From Corynebacterium yudongzhengii (GTDB lineage: Bacteria; Actinomycetota; Actinomycetes; Mycobacteriales; Mycobacteriaceae), in the NCBI RefSeq assembly GCF_003065405.1, contig NZ_CP026947.1, forward strand, positions 1,674,001-1,738,000: a DNA stretch of 64,000 nucleotides. The letters run 5' to 3'. A program made the translations under genes and the position numbers. This document shows, one piece after another, positions 44,674 through 53,710 of this stretch. Every line of letters starts with the position of its first letter. The stretch's first letter is position 1. Below the pieces are notes generated by a model. The model ran no database searches and was not told where the DNA came from. It saw nothing but the letters and a program-made list of their open reading frames with translations.

Positions 44674-45759
44674 CTAGCCGGCGGCATGCAGGCGCGAGGA
44701 GTTGCCGTCGTCGTCATAGAAGTCGCCCGGACGGGCGGTGGGCAGGTGGTCGAAGTCAGGGCTATCGTCGTCGATTTCCATCACGACGGCTCCGGGGCGG
44801 CGCAACTGGCGGGGCACTCCTGACTGACGAACGCCCAGCCGCGCCCGCTTTAAATGCTGCAGTCGCCTCCGGCGCAGCGCGTTCTCGGAGCGGACCTGGC
44901 TGCGCAGCGCCACGAGGTAGGCGCCGGTGAGCACGAGCGCCACCACGGCCGGCGTCCACGCCCAGCCGCCGACGATGATGCCGAGCGCCACGGTCAGCAC
45001 CACCGCCACGGCCAGGCCGGCGAGGGTGCGGCGACGGCGGGCGTAGAGGTCGTCGGAACGCTTCTGATCGCGCTCCGGGTCCCAGCCGCCGCGGCCGCTG
45101 CGGGAGCGGGCGAAGGCGACATCGTCGTCGGTGAGGTCCTCGGCCTCCACATCCGCGGCTCGCTCAGCGGATTTCTGGTATTCGGCCCCCGTCTCAGCCG
45201 CCTCTTCGTGCGCATCGTCGGCAGCCTCGGCGCGGGCGTAGGGGTGCAGCAGGTCGCCGGGGTTGGTGTAGGACTCGTCCACCGGGTACTCGCCGCCGCG
45301 CAGTTCATCGGCACCTTCCGCCTCCTGTGCGTCGGCATCCTCGCGGGCCTTCAGCACGCTATACGCGGTCGATCCGCCGACACCGTCGGTATCCGCAGCC
45401 GTCTCAGTCTCAGCCTCAGCCTCGACGACCTCCCCGTCGACCACCTGCTCGGCCGGCTGCTCCTGCTGCCGTACGCGGTGGGACGGTTCGTCGATAAGCA
45501 ACTGCTCTTCGTCCTCGACGGGATCAGCCTCGGCCTCGACGAGTTCGTAGTCCTCGTCTTCCCGCACCCGCACGTCGGCGGGGCTCACGCGCGGCCGGCG
45601 GCTCGAGCTCAGCGAACCGGTGCCGCCTTCGTGGAGGACGCGGGTGTCGTCGAAAGCCTCGCCGGATTTGTGGATCGGCTTCTGCCCGCGCAACAGCAGC
45701 GGGGCGAGCACGATCAACCAGACCACGATGATCAGGATGATGATCAGTGTCGGGGACAT
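44674..45759 (-). CDS. glpR: GlpR-like divisome membrane protein
   Basis: This 361-residue membrane protein has an N-terminal helix (LIIILIIVVWLIVLAPLLL) and a long acidic, disordered middle (EDEDYELVEAEADPVEDEEQ). Two more helices lie at about residues 243-285, followed by a basic C-terminus. It lies two genes after the gephyrin-like gene glp; in C. glutamicum Glp and its membrane receptor GlpR coordinate cell division and polar growth. Identity rests on position and architecture. Confidence 0.8.
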   Translation of the reverse strand: MSPTLIIILIIVVWLIVLAPLLLRGQKPIHKSGEAFDDTRVLHEGGTGSLSSSRRPRVSPADVRVREDEDYELVEAEADPVEDEEQLLIDEPSHRVRQQEQPAEQVVDGEVVEAEAETETAADTDGVGGSTAYSVLKAREDADAQEAEGADELRGGEYPVDESYTNPGDLLHPYARAEAADDAHEEAAETGAEYQKSAERAADVEAEDLTDDDVAFARSRSGRGGWDPERDQKRSDDLYARRRRTLAGLAVAVVLTVALGIIVGGWAWTPAVVALVLTGAYLVALRSQVRSENALRRRRLQHLKRARLGVRQSGVPRQLRRPGAVVMEIDDDSPDFDHLPTARPGDFYDDDGNSSRLHAAG

Positions 45760-45847
45760 GTTCTGCGACGACCTCTCTCATGCCTTTTCAGCATCAATAT
45801 CGGGATGTGTCCGTCTGCTCGATTTTAGCCGCGATCCCCCGGCTCTT

Positions 45848-46546
45848 TTACCGCCACGCCGTGACCCGGCCGGCCACCATGAGTCTTTCGATGCAGGTCG
45901 TCGGGTACTCATCCACCAGCTGCGCGACGAAGTGGTGATCGCGCCACCGGCCGTCGATATGCAGGTTGCCGGTGAGATAACCCTCCTCGCGATAACCGTT
46001 GTGCGCCAGCACCCTCCCCGAGGCCGGGTTATCCGGCAGGTAGGTGGCGGTCAGCCGGTGCAGCCCGATGCGCTGAAAGGCGTGATCGGTACCCAACCCA
46101 CAGGCGGCTGTGGCGATCCCTTTGCCCATGTGCGCGGAATACACCCAGTAGCCGATCCAGGCCTCCGAAATCGACCCGTGCTGGATGTTGCCGATGGTCA
46201 CCTGCCCCGCGAAATCGCCGTTGACCTCGATAACCAGGGGCACGACCCGCCCGTTTTGGGCGTGATCGCGCAGGTTGCGGAAGTTGCGGCGCCACGCGGC
46301 GTCGTCATGCGCCTCGATCCAGGTGCCCGGCTGGGTGGGCTCGACCGGCTTGAGCCACGCCTTGTCCACCACGCGTGTCGACGCCCACGCCTGCCCGTCG
46401 CGCGCCACCAGCGGCCGCAGGCGCACCTCGTCGCCGCTGGGCATGACGACGGTGCCGGTCGCCTCGGGCCAGCCGGGGTGCACGGCATCGGGTTCGGCGG
46501 TGGCTGGACCCCGCATGGTGCCTACTCGGCGGAAAGGATCGAGCAT
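45848..46546 (-). CDS. RimJ-like GNAT acetyltransferase
   Basis: This 232-residue GNAT protein has VRLRPLVARDGQAWASTR near the start, and the acetyl-CoA site IGYWVYSAHMGKGIATAA with RVLAHNGYREEG. This is the RimJ/RimL-type pattern for acetylating protein N-termini; the substrate is not known. Its ATG overlaps the glp stop (TGATG), so it is translationally coupled to glp. Confidence 0.86.
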   Translation of the reverse strand: MLDPFRRVGTMRGPATAEPDAVHPGWPEATGTVVMPSGDEVRLRPLVARDGQAWASTRVVDKAWLKPVEPTQPGTWIEAHDDAAWRRNFRNLRDHAQNGRVVPLVIEVNGDFAGQVTIGNIQHGSISEAWIGYWVYSAHMGKGIATAACGLGTDHAFQRIGLHRLTATYLPDNPASGRVLAHNGYREEGYLTGNLHIDGRWRDHHFVAQLVDEYPTTCIERLMVAGRVTAWR

Positions 46547-47847
46547 CACGAACGCTGCGCTAAGAAGATGACGTCCACGATGTCGCCCGGGCGAATCTCG
46601 GTGACGTCTTCGGGGATGCGGATCATGGAGTTCGCCTCCGCGAGACCGGCCAGCAGGTGGGCGGGCGCGCCGGTGGCACCCCCGAGACCCTCGACGAGGT
46701 AGTCCTGGGTATCGGCATCGCGCATGAGACGGGCGCGCACGAAGCCACGGCGCCCGGCGATCGAATCCACATGACCGACGGAGCGCGCCCGCACGACGCG
46801 ACGTTCGGTAGCCCGCTTGCCCTGGGAGGCGCGCAGAAGCGGCCGGGCGAAGACCTCGAAGCTGACGAGCGCGGAGACCGGGTTCGACGGCAGAAGCATC
46901 ACCGGGATGCGCTCGCGGCCCAAAAGCCCGAAGCCTTGGACGGAGCCAGGGTGCATGGCCACGCGGGTGGTGTCGATCTCGCCGAGCTCTTCGAGTACCT
47001 CGCGGATGGTCTCGGCCCCGGCGCCGCCGACGCCACCAGAGATGACGATGAGCTCGCTGCGCTGCATCTGGTTTTCGATGATCTCGCGCAGCCGGCGGGG
47101 CTCTCCGGCGGCGATGCCGACGCGCTGGACGTCGGCACCCGCCTCGGCCGCCGCGGCGGACAGGGAGTGCGAGTTGACGTCATAGACTTGGCCGAGTTCC
47201 GGCGAACGGTCGATGTCGACGAGTTCGTGGCCGAAAGATAGAACGCTCACGCGCGGACGCGGATAGGCCAAGACCTTCGCGCGGCCCACGGAGGCCAGCA
47301 GCGCGATCTGGGCAGGGCCCAAGATGGTGCCGGCGCTCACCGCGACGTCACCGGGCTGGATGTCATCGCCCACGCGGCGCACGAAGTCCCCGGAGCGCAC
47401 CGGGCGGTGGGCGGTCACGCGCTTGCGCCCGCGGTCGGTCCATTCCAGGGGTAAGACCGCATCAGCGAGCGTCGGGATCGGCGCGCCCGTGTGCACGCGC
47501 ACCGCCTGGTTGGGGTGCAGCTTCAACGACTGCCGGGATCCCGCCGGCACCTCGCCGACGACCGGCAGCGACGTGGTGACCTGAGGGGCTTCGATCTCGA
47601 CGGGCTCATCGCCCTCCTCGCCCTCTGTCTCCGGTGCCCGGCGGGTCAGCGACTTCTCGCCGCCGACGTCGACGGCGCGAACCGCGTAGCCGTCGACCGC
47701 CGCCTGCGCAAAGCTCGGCAGCGGCTGGGTGGCCTGGACCTCCTCCGCCGAGCGCAAACCGAGGGCCTCCGCGATGGTGGTGCGCACCGGTTCCGGAGTC
47801 ACGGCGGCATCGGTCATGATCGCCAGCTGTTCCTCGACGGACCTCAT
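46546..47847 (-). CDS. glp: Gephyrin-like MoeA-family protein Glp
   Basis: This 433-residue MoeA/gephyrin-fold protein begins MRSVEEQLAIMTDAAVTPEP. It has PLPSFAQAAVDGYAV (MoeA has PxFDxSAMDGYA), VHTGAPIPTLADAVLP, the MPT-binding-like region VISGGVGGAGAETIREVL and a C-terminal MoeA_C domain. The missing DxSAMDG detail and position beside glpR support the divisome paralogue rather than a molybdopterin enzyme. Confidence 0.82.
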   Translation of the reverse strand: MRSVEEQLAIMTDAAVTPEPVRTTIAEALGLRSAEEVQATQPLPSFAQAAVDGYAVRAVDVGGEKSLTRRAPETEGEEGDEPVEIEAPQVTTSLPVVGEVPAGSRQSLKLHPNQAVRVHTGAPIPTLADAVLPLEWTDRGRKRVTAHRPVRSGDFVRRVGDDIQPGDVAVSAGTILGPAQIALLASVGRAKVLAYPRPRVSVLSFGHELVDIDRSPELGQVYDVNSHSLSAAAAEAGADVQRVGIAAGEPRRLREIIENQMQRSELIVISGGVGGAGAETIREVLEELGEIDTTRVAMHPGSVQGFGLLGRERIPVMLLPSNPVSALVSFEVFARPLLRASQGKRATERRVVRARSVGHVDSIAGRRGFVRARLMRDADTQDYLVEGLGGATGAPAHLLAGLAEANSMIRIPEDVTEIRPGDIVDVIFLAQRS

Positions 47848-47955
47848 GCGGCACTCCTTTTAACAGGCTTCGGACAAGCGGAAATCGGTTGAGCCTAACG
47901 TAGTCTAGCCCTCGCCGGGGCCATCAGCGTTCAGGCATAACGGGGATAAGCGAGG

Positions 47956-48900
47956 TTAAGCGAGACCGTTTTCTTTCTCGTAATCGGTGACGATCTGCTT
48001 AATCGCGCGGTAGAGGGCAGGACCATAGGTCTCGTGGTGCAGACCGAAGTCGACGTTGGCGGGGATGTAGCCGGCCGGGTTGCCCAAATCGTGGCGGGAG
48101 CCCTCGTGGACGACGACATGCACCGGGTGACCCTCCTGGATGAGCAGCTCGATGGCGTCGGTCAGCTGCAGCTCACCGCCCTTGCCCGGGGAGATGCGCT
48201 TGAGTGCGTCGAAGATCGCCCGGTCGAGCAGGTAGCGCCCGGCGGCGACGAACGTCGACGGCGCGTCCTCCGGGTCCGGTTTCTCCACCATGCCGGTGAC
48301 CTTCTTCACCCGGGTGCCCGGCACGCCGGCATCGCCGGCGACGTCCTCGACCGCGAAGACGCCGTAGTTGAAGACCTCTTCGCGGGCGACGTCGAAGGCG
48401 CAGAGCACGGAGCCGCCGAACTCCTGGCGCACGCGGGCCATCTTCTCAACGACCCCATAAGGCAACACCAGATCATCGGGGAGCATGACCGCGAAGACGT
48501 CCTCGTCCTCATCGAGGGCCTCCTCCCCCAGCCCGACCGCATGACCCAAGCCCAGCGGGCGGTCTTGCACGACGGCGACCGGGTGGATCAGCTCCGCGGC
48601 CCGCTTCACCTTGACCACCTGGGTATCCTTACCGCGCTCCGAGAGCGTGGCGATGAGTTCCGGGAACTCACCGAAGTGATCGAGGACGCCGTCTTTGTTC
48701 GGGGCGGTGATCACCGCGAGCCGGCTGGCCCCCAGCTGGGAAGCCTCTTCCGCGATCAGCTCGATACCGGGGGTGTCGACCACCGGCAGCAGCTCCTTCG
48801 GGACCGTTTTGGTCGCGGGCAGGAATCGGGTGCCCATGCCGGCGGCGGGGACAACCACGGTGCGCACACCGTTGCGGGACTTCTCAGTCGGTTCAGCCAT
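47956..48900 (-). CDS. galU: UTP-glucose-1-phosphate uridylyltransferase
   Basis: This 314-residue nucleotidyltransferase makes UDP-glucose, the precursor of envelope polymers and of UDP-sulfoquinovose. The N-terminal VVPAAGMGTRFLPATKTVPKE is followed by the VLPDD-like VMLPDDLVLP and GRYLLDRAIFDAL. It begins an apparent galU-glp-GNAT-glpR gene row on the minus strand. Confidence 0.95.
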   Translation of the reverse strand: MAEPTEKSRNGVRTVVVPAAGMGTRFLPATKTVPKELLPVVDTPGIELIAEEASQLGASRLAVITAPNKDGVLDHFGEFPELIATLSERGKDTQVVKVKRAAELIHPVAVVQDRPLGLGHAVGLGEEALDEDEDVFAVMLPDDLVLPYGVVEKMARVRQEFGGSVLCAFDVAREEVFNYGVFAVEDVAGDAGVPGTRVKKVTGMVEKPDPEDAPSTFVAAGRYLLDRAIFDALKRISPGKGGELQLTDAIELLIQEGHPVHVVVHEGSRHDLGNPAGYIPANVDFGLHHETYGPALYRAIKQIVTDYEKENGLA

Positions 48901-48989
48901 AGTTTGACCTTACCGTTCTCCGCCGCGGCATCGGTGCACTAACCCGCCCGAAAGCGGGCGAAGACTGCGGTGTTTTAGGCTTGGAAGCC

Positions 48990-49601
48990 ATGAGTGCTAA
49001 CGCGGACAAGAACGCGAAGACCCAGCTGCGCCGCCAGCTTGCCGACGCCCGCCGGGCCCTTAACACCGCCGACATCGACCGCCAATCGGCCGCCGTGATC
49101 TCTTTCGCCGTCGCCCTGGTGCGCGCCCAACCCGCGCATCCGGTACGCGTGGCGACCTATCATCCCCAGGCCACCGAGCCGGGTGGCCGCCTGCTCGTCG
49201 AGACGCTGCGCAGCGAGGTACACACCCTCTATCTGCCGGTCACCCGCCCTCAGGGCCGCCTGGAGTGGGGCCGCTACCAGGATCCCGAGCGCACGCGCAC
49301 CGGTTCGCTGGGCATCGTCGAACCGTTGGAGCCTTATCGCGATACCTCCGCGCTACTCGAGTGCTCGGTGGTCTTCGTTCCCGCGCTGGCGGTCTCTGAA
49401 CGAGGGGTGCGCTTGGGCCGCGGCGGCGGCTACTACGACCGCACGTTGCAGGAGCTGCGTTCGCTGGCGGGCGACGGGCGCACGCCCCTGACCGTGGCCC
49501 TGCAGTTTTCCGGCGAGATCACAGACAAAGTCATCGCCGAGGACCATGACGAGCACGTCGACATGGCCATTACCCCGGAAGGAATTACGGACTTCCGCTA
49601 G
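48990..49601 (+). CDS. 5-formyltetrahydrofolate cyclo-ligase
   Basis: This 203-residue enzyme converts 5-formyl-THF to methenyl-THF. It has the KAQLRRQLADARRAL-like N-terminus (TQLRRQLADARRAL) and the ATP/Mg loop RLGRGGGYYDRTL. A TTTTAGGCT box lies close to the ATG at 48990, suggesting a leaderless transcript. It is divergent from galU. Confidence 0.9.
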   Translation: MSANADKNAKTQLRRQLADARRALNTADIDRQSAAVISFAVALVRAQPAHPVRVATYHPQATEPGGRLLVETLRSEVHTLYLPVTRPQGRLEWGRYQDPERTRTGSLGIVEPLEPYRDTSALLECSVVFVPALAVSERGVRLGRGGGYYDRTLQELRSLAGDGRTPLTVALQFSGEITDKVIAEDHDEHVDMAITPEGITDFR

Positions 49602-49652
49602 GCAGTGCGTGCCGAGGGAACCGTGGGGCGCCGGCGCGGGTCTAAGGGAGTT

Positions 49653-50303
49653 ATGCAGCTTCCCGCGTTTTTCTCCCGCCCCGGCTACCGGCGCAGCCTG
49701 CTGATTCGCCGTTTCATCGCCGCTATCTTGGTTATCGTCGCCGTACTCGTCGCTATCGGTGGTACGCTGCGCAGCGATCCGCAGGTGGTCGTCTTCTCCC
49801 GGGCGCTGGCCGCTGGGGACACGGTCACCGTAGAGGATTTGCGGCTTGTGAGTATCCCGGCCGAGGCGATTCCCGACGGCGCCATCACCGACCCCGAGGC
49901 CGCCGCGGGGCGTACCGTCGTCACGGCGGCCGGGCGCGGCGAAATAGTCACCGACGTGCGCATCACCGGCTCGGCCTTGGTGCAGTCTTTCAACGACGCT
50001 GCTAATGGCGAAGGCGCCCCCGAGGTCACCACCGTGGTGCCGGTGCGCCTGGCCGATCCCGCCACGGTGAACCTGCTTAGCCATGGCGATACCGTCACCA
50101 TCCTCACCAGCCCCAGCGAGGAGGACGGCGCCTCCTCGGTGCTGGCGCGCGGCGGGCGGGTGGTGGTCGCTGATGAGGACAACCCCGACACCGTGCTCAT
50201 CGCTTTATCCGAGCACGACGCCCAGACTGTGGCCTCGGCCTCATTGACTTCCCCTTTGGGCGTTGTTCTCACTTCCGCGGCTGGGCTCGCCTCCCAGAAT
50301 TAG
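49653..50303 (+). CDS. SAF-domain membrane protein (CpaB/RcpC-like)
   Basis: This 216-residue protein has one N-terminal membrane helix (LLIRRFIAAILVIVAVLVAI) and a SAF domain (VVVFSRALAAGDTVTVEDL, about residues 48-110). The C-terminal part resembles RcpC/CpaB pilus assembly proteins. AAGGGAG precedes the ATG at 49653. Adjacency to mscL is a corynebacterial pattern; no pilus genes are near, so pilus involvement is doubtful. Confidence 0.8.
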   Translation: MQLPAFFSRPGYRRSLLIRRFIAAILVIVAVLVAIGGTLRSDPQVVVFSRALAAGDTVTVEDLRLVSIPAEAIPDGAITDPEAAAGRTVVTAAGRGEIVTDVRITGSALVQSFNDAANGEGAPEVTTVVPVRLADPATVNLLSHGDTVTILTSPSEEDGASSVLARGGRVVVADEDNPDTVLIALSEHDAQTVASASLTSPLGVVLTSAAGLASQN

Positions 50304-50310
50304 TTCCCCC

Positions 50311-50348
50311 TATAATCAGTGCGCACTGTGTCCGTGGACAGTCCACGG
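50311..50348 (+). promoter_or_regulatory. mscL promoter -10 and leader hairpin
   Basis: A perfect TATAAT lies at 50311-50316, 8 bp after the upstream gene. CCGTGGACAGTCCACGG (50332-50348) is a hairpin with 7-bp arms in the leader, ahead of AGAAAGGG. No clear -35 box is seen. Confidence 0.6.
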
Positions 50349-50376
50349 CTTTGTTCTGAGAAAGGGCTCCACCACG

Positions 50377-50817
50377 CTGCAGGGCTTCAAAGAATTCATC
50401 ATGCGCGGCAACGTCATCGACCTGGCCGTCGCCGTGGTCATCGGCGCCGCCTTCACCAACATCGTCACGGCTCTCACGGACAACTTCATCTACCCGCTCA
50501 TCGCTGTCCTCGGCGACCCGGAGGTCGGCGGCCTGTCCATCCAGCTGCGTGCCGACGACGTCGCCACCACCATCGACTTCAGCGCCATCATCACCGCGGT
50601 GATCAACTTCTTGCTGATCGCCGCCGTGGTCTACTTCTTCATCGTCATGCCGATGAACAAGCTCCAGGAGCTGCAGAAGCGCCGCTCCGGCGTCGAGGAG
50701 GAGGCCGAGGACCCGACCGAGACCCAGCTACTCACCGAGATTCGGGATTTGCTTGCCGACGAGCGCGCCTCCGCCAACAACCCCTCCACCGGCGGAGCGC
50801 ACCGGGCCGAGGACTAA
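50377..50817 (+). CDS. mscL: Large-conductance mechanosensitive channel
   Basis: This channel releases solutes on hypo-osmotic shock. The N-terminal GFKEFIMRGNVIDLAVAVVI amphipathic helix and TM1 are clear, and TM2 is ITAVINFLLIAAVVYFFIVM. A charged C-terminal bundle follows. No ATG, GTG or TTG lies directly before GFKEF. CTG at 50377 has a well-placed AGAAAGGG and gives 146 residues, as expected; ATG at 50401 would remove the helix needed for gating. Confidence 0.88.
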   Translation: MQGFKEFIMRGNVIDLAVAVVIGAAFTNIVTALTDNFIYPLIAVLGDPEVGGLSIQLRADDVATTIDFSAIITAVINFLLIAAVVYFFIVMPMNKLQELQKRRSGVEEEAEDPTETQLLTEIRDLLADERASANNPSTGGAHRAED

Positions 50818-50831
50818 CGCCGGGTGAGCTT

Positions 50832-51044
50832 TTAGTCGCCGCCGTAGTGGGGCGGTCGTTCGTCGAGAAGGCGATCGACCGCCCCTTCCTCTGTGTCGTG
50901 GGTGTCGTCTGCAACCTCTTCGCCGTCGAGGAAGTTCAACACGCTGGGCTCACGATCGGCCCAGCTCCCAGGGGTATCTGCGCTGCGGTCATAATCGACA
51001 GCGCTGCGCCGCACCACGCGGCGCAGCTTTCTCGGGCTGGCCAT
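50832..51044 (-). CDS. Conserved hypothetical small acidic protein
   Basis: This 70-residue protein has a basic start (MASPRKLRRVVRRSAVDYD) and an acidic end (DDTHDTEEGAVDRLLDERPP). It lies 3 bp after the MoaB-like gene on the same strand, so it is probably co-transcribed. I recognise no domain. Codon use matches the neighbours. Confidence 0.65.
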   Translation of the reverse strand: MASPRKLRRVVRRSAVDYDRSADTPGSWADREPSVLNFLDGEEVADDTHDTEEGAVDRLLDERPPHYGGD

Positions 51045-51047
51045 GAT

Positions 51048-51635
51048 TTAGGCGCTGTGCTTCTGCAGTTGCGAGATCAGGTGGTGGACCAGCGGCGGGA
51101 GGGTGGCCAGGCCGTCGCGAAGCGCCGCCCGGGAGGCCGGCAGGTTGACGACGACCGTCGAACCAGAAATCCCCGCCACCCCGCGCGAGCAGGTGGCCTC
51201 GACGATGCCGCACGCCTGACCTGAGGCCCGCAGCGCCTGGGCGATGCCGTGGACTCGCTGGTCGAGGACGTCCTTCGTGGCCTCCGGGGTCTTATCGCGC
51301 GGGCCGACGCCGGTGCCGCCGACAGTGACCACGAAGTCCACTCCCCCGACCACGGCGGTCTCGATGGCCTTGCGGATCTGCGACTTCTTCGAGCGCACGG
51401 AGACGGCGCCGTCGACATCGAAACCCGCCTCGGTCAGCAGCTCGGCGACGAGCATGTCGGTGTCTTCGCCCGATTCCAGCACGCGGTCCGCCACCAGCAC
51501 GACGAGCGCGCGGGGGCGGCGGGGCGCGTTGGTTTCACGCTCGGTGGCGATCAGGTACGCGGCATCTGGTTCGGCGATGTTGGCGAGCCGCTCGCTGCCG
51601 GAGCCTGTGGCGAGGGCCTCCGCACTAGCTTTCAT
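51048..51635 (-). CDS. moaB: MoaB/MogA-family molybdopterin protein
   Basis: This 195-residue MoCF-fold protein has ALVVLVADRVLESGEDTDML at the start and the MPT-binding VTVGGTGVGPRDKTPEATKD. It catalyses or assists molybdopterin adenylation in the MogA family. Position near the moeA-like gene is suggestive only. Confidence 0.88.
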   Translation of the reverse strand: MKASAEALATGSGSERLANIAEPDAAYLIATERETNAPRRPRALVVLVADRVLESGEDTDMLVAELLTEAGFDVDGAVSVRSKKSQIRKAIETAVVGGVDFVVTVGGTGVGPRDKTPEATKDVLDQRVHGIAQALRASGQACGIVEATCSRGVAGISGSTVVVNLPASRAALRDGLATLPPLVHHLISQLQKHSA

Positions 51636-51678
51636 TATTAGTCTCCTGGAATGTTTTTAGACCTCGTTGGCCGTTAAT

Positions 51679-52995
51679 CTACTCGTCCGTCAGGGTCACT
51701 TCTACTTCACGGGTGTCTTCGGTCTGGGGGTCGAGAACCTCCAGGGTGACGGTCTCTCCGAAATCGTGGGAACGTACCGCGGTGATGAGGGAATCCGCGG
51801 TGTCGATGACCCGGTCGTTGACCCGGGTGATGACCTCGCCTTCCCGGATGCCGGCCTCGTCGGCAGGGCTGCCGCCCTGGACGGAGGCCACCAGCGCGCC
51901 GCCTTCGATCGGGTCGCGGGCATCGACGGACACGCCCAGCATCGGCTGGGTGGCCTCGCCATCTTCGACGAGCTGCTGCGAGACGCGCTGCGCGAAGTTC
52001 GACGGGATGGCGAAGCCCAGACCAATCGAGCCGGCGGTATCTCCCGTCGACAGCGAGGCGATCACCGAGTTGATGCCCACGAGGTTGCCGTTCATATCCA
52101 CCAGCGGGCCGCCCGAGTTACCGGGGTTGATGGCGGCATCCGTCTGGATGGCGTCGATCAGTGAGGACTCCCCGCCGCCCTGGACGGCGCGCACCGGACG
52201 TTCGAGGGCGGAAACGATACCGGAGGTCACGGTGCCAGACAGGCCCAGCGGGGCGCCGATGGCCACGACCTCTTGGCCCACCACAAGCTGATCGGAGTCG
52301 CCGAACTCCAAAGTGGGCAGGCCGCTGACACCCTGGATCTGGATGATGCCGATATCGGTGTTCGGATCCGAAGCGACGTACTCCGCTGGGTGGCGCTCGC
52401 CGTTATTCAACGTGACCTGCAGGCCACCGTCCCGCGCATCGGCAACGACGTGGTGGTTCGTGAGCACCAGCCCGTCGGGGCTGATAATCGAACCAGAGCC
52501 CTCACCGGCGCCAATCCGGGAGATCGCCTGGATGGAGACCACCGCCGGCAGGACTTCCTCGGCGACGTGGGCAACGCTGCCGTCCGCGGGCTCCGGGATG
52601 TCATTCGCTTCTTGACGCAGCGCCTCCGTCGCCGACTCCTGCTGCGCAAACGACGAACCAGGACCGAACTGCGTGGCCACAACACCGACGATGCTGCCGG
52701 CCGCCACGGCGCCCACGAGCATCAGTGCCAGCGCCGCGCCCAGCCCCACCTTGCGCGGGCCGCGCTTCTGGTTGGGGTTGTCGCTCGAGGGGCTCTGCTG
52801 GAATACCGGCTGCTGGTTTTGGGGTGGCTGGTTCTGCGGGTTTCCTGGATACGGCGAGGTGGTGCCGGCGCCGTCGCCCTGGGGGCTCTGCGGGCTCTGG
52901 GGGCTTTCGGCGCCGGGCCAGCTGCCGTAGGGCGAGCTATGGGATTCGTAACCGTCGCGCCCGCCTTCTGGGCGCGGTCTCTGGTCTTCGTTCAT
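51679..52995 (-). CDS. HtrA/DegP-like membrane-anchored serine protease
   Basis: This 438-residue trypsin-fold protease has a disordered Pro/Gln-rich cytoplasmic N-terminus (about 1-75) and one membrane helix (GLGAALALMLVGAVAAGSIV). The protease domain carries the triad His in VLTNHHVVADA, Asp in DPNTDIGIIQI and Ser in NPGNSGGPLVD. The C-terminal PDZ domain has GSPADEAGIREGEVI. It acts on misfolded envelope proteins; similar genes in corynebacteria lie near a stress two-component system, which is not seen here. Confidence 0.93.
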   Translation of the reverse strand: MNEDQRPRPEGGRDGYESHSSPYGSWPGAESPQSPQSPQGDGAGTTSPYPGNPQNQPPQNQQPVFQQSPSSDNPNQKRGPRKVGLGAALALMLVGAVAAGSIVGVVATQFGPGSSFAQQESATEALRQEANDIPEPADGSVAHVAEEVLPAVVSIQAISRIGAGEGSGSIISPDGLVLTNHHVVADARDGGLQVTLNNGERHPAEYVASDPNTDIGIIQIQGVSGLPTLEFGDSDQLVVGQEVVAIGAPLGLSGTVTSGIVSALERPVRAVQGGGESSLIDAIQTDAAINPGNSGGPLVDMNGNLVGINSVIASLSTGDTAGSIGLGFAIPSNFAQRVSQQLVEDGEATQPMLGVSVDARDPIEGGALVASVQGGSPADEAGIREGEVITRVNDRVIDTADSLITAVRSHDFGETVTLEVLDPQTEDTREVEVTLTDE

Positions 52996-53260
52996 GGAGG
53001 CTACTGTGTACCTTTGCTCTGTGACTGCGCTGTTTTCAGACTGGCCACCTTAAACACACAGTCTGAATGTTTGCTGTATACCTTCACCTGGGATTACCTG
53101 CCCACAATAGTGCATGACTTATGGGTGGGTGCAAAGATATAGATTCAGACGGTCGTCTGACGGTTGTCGGCGGCGCAACGCATGCTGGCGGGGCGTTTGG
53201 GGCTTGAGGGGTCGCGGGACGCTTTTCGGCTTGCGCCGGCCGCTTTCCGTGGGCGTGGCG

Positions 53261-53360
53261 CGCTTGCGCTGGTCGAAAGCAGCAAGACAGAAATGAGTCC
53301 CGCGCGGTCGAAAGGAATAGCCCTTTCGGTGTGATTGCTTTCGAACAGCGGTAGCGCTGC
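53261..53360. repeat. Interspersed palindrome, copy 4 (diverged)
   Basis: CGCGCTTGCGCTGGTCGAAAG at the left faces CTTTCGAACAGCGGTAGCG at the right, with CCCGCGCGGTCGAAAGGAAT inside. It is the most divergent copy. It lies in the 715-bp gene-free stretch between htrA and rpmF. Confidence 0.65.
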
Positions 53361-53469
53361 ATGCCAAGGCGGAGCCAACCGACCGCAAGAGCCCCACAGA
53401 AGAGACCAATGAGACGGATGAGACGACTGGCCGGCGACACCAACCCTCTATCCCCCAAACCCCCATATT

Positions 53470-53567
53470 GCGCTAACGCTGGTCGAAATCACCCCTATAT
53501 AAACGAGTCCCACGAAGTCGAAACCAGTAGTCCTTTCTATAGCCCTGCTTTCGACCAGCGCTACCGC
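53470..53567. repeat. Interspersed palindrome, copy 5
   Basis: GCGCTAACGCTGGTCGAAAT faces GCTTTCGACCAGCGCTACCGC. The inner CCCTATATAAACGAGTC and TCCTTTCTATAGCCC match copy 1 closely. It lies 109 bp from copy 4, in the same orientation by its inner parts. Confidence 0.78.
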
Positions 53568-53651
53568 GTTATTCCAACGAGGTATCCCCTACTCCCTTGT
53601 CGGGCTATTCCGCTCTCCCCCCCCTGGGGCCCTTTCCCGCGGCAAAACCCC

Positions 53652-53684
53652 AAACAAAAACGCCCCCGCTTAACAGCAGGGGCG
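53652..53684 (-). terminator. rpmF terminator
   Basis: On the minus strand CGCCCCTGCTGTTAAGCGGGGGCG folds into a GC-rich stem followed by TTTTTGTTTG, about 27 bp past the rpmF stop. Confidence 0.85.
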
Positions 53685-53710
53685 CAGACGCCGAAAGGCC
53701 AAAAGCAGTT

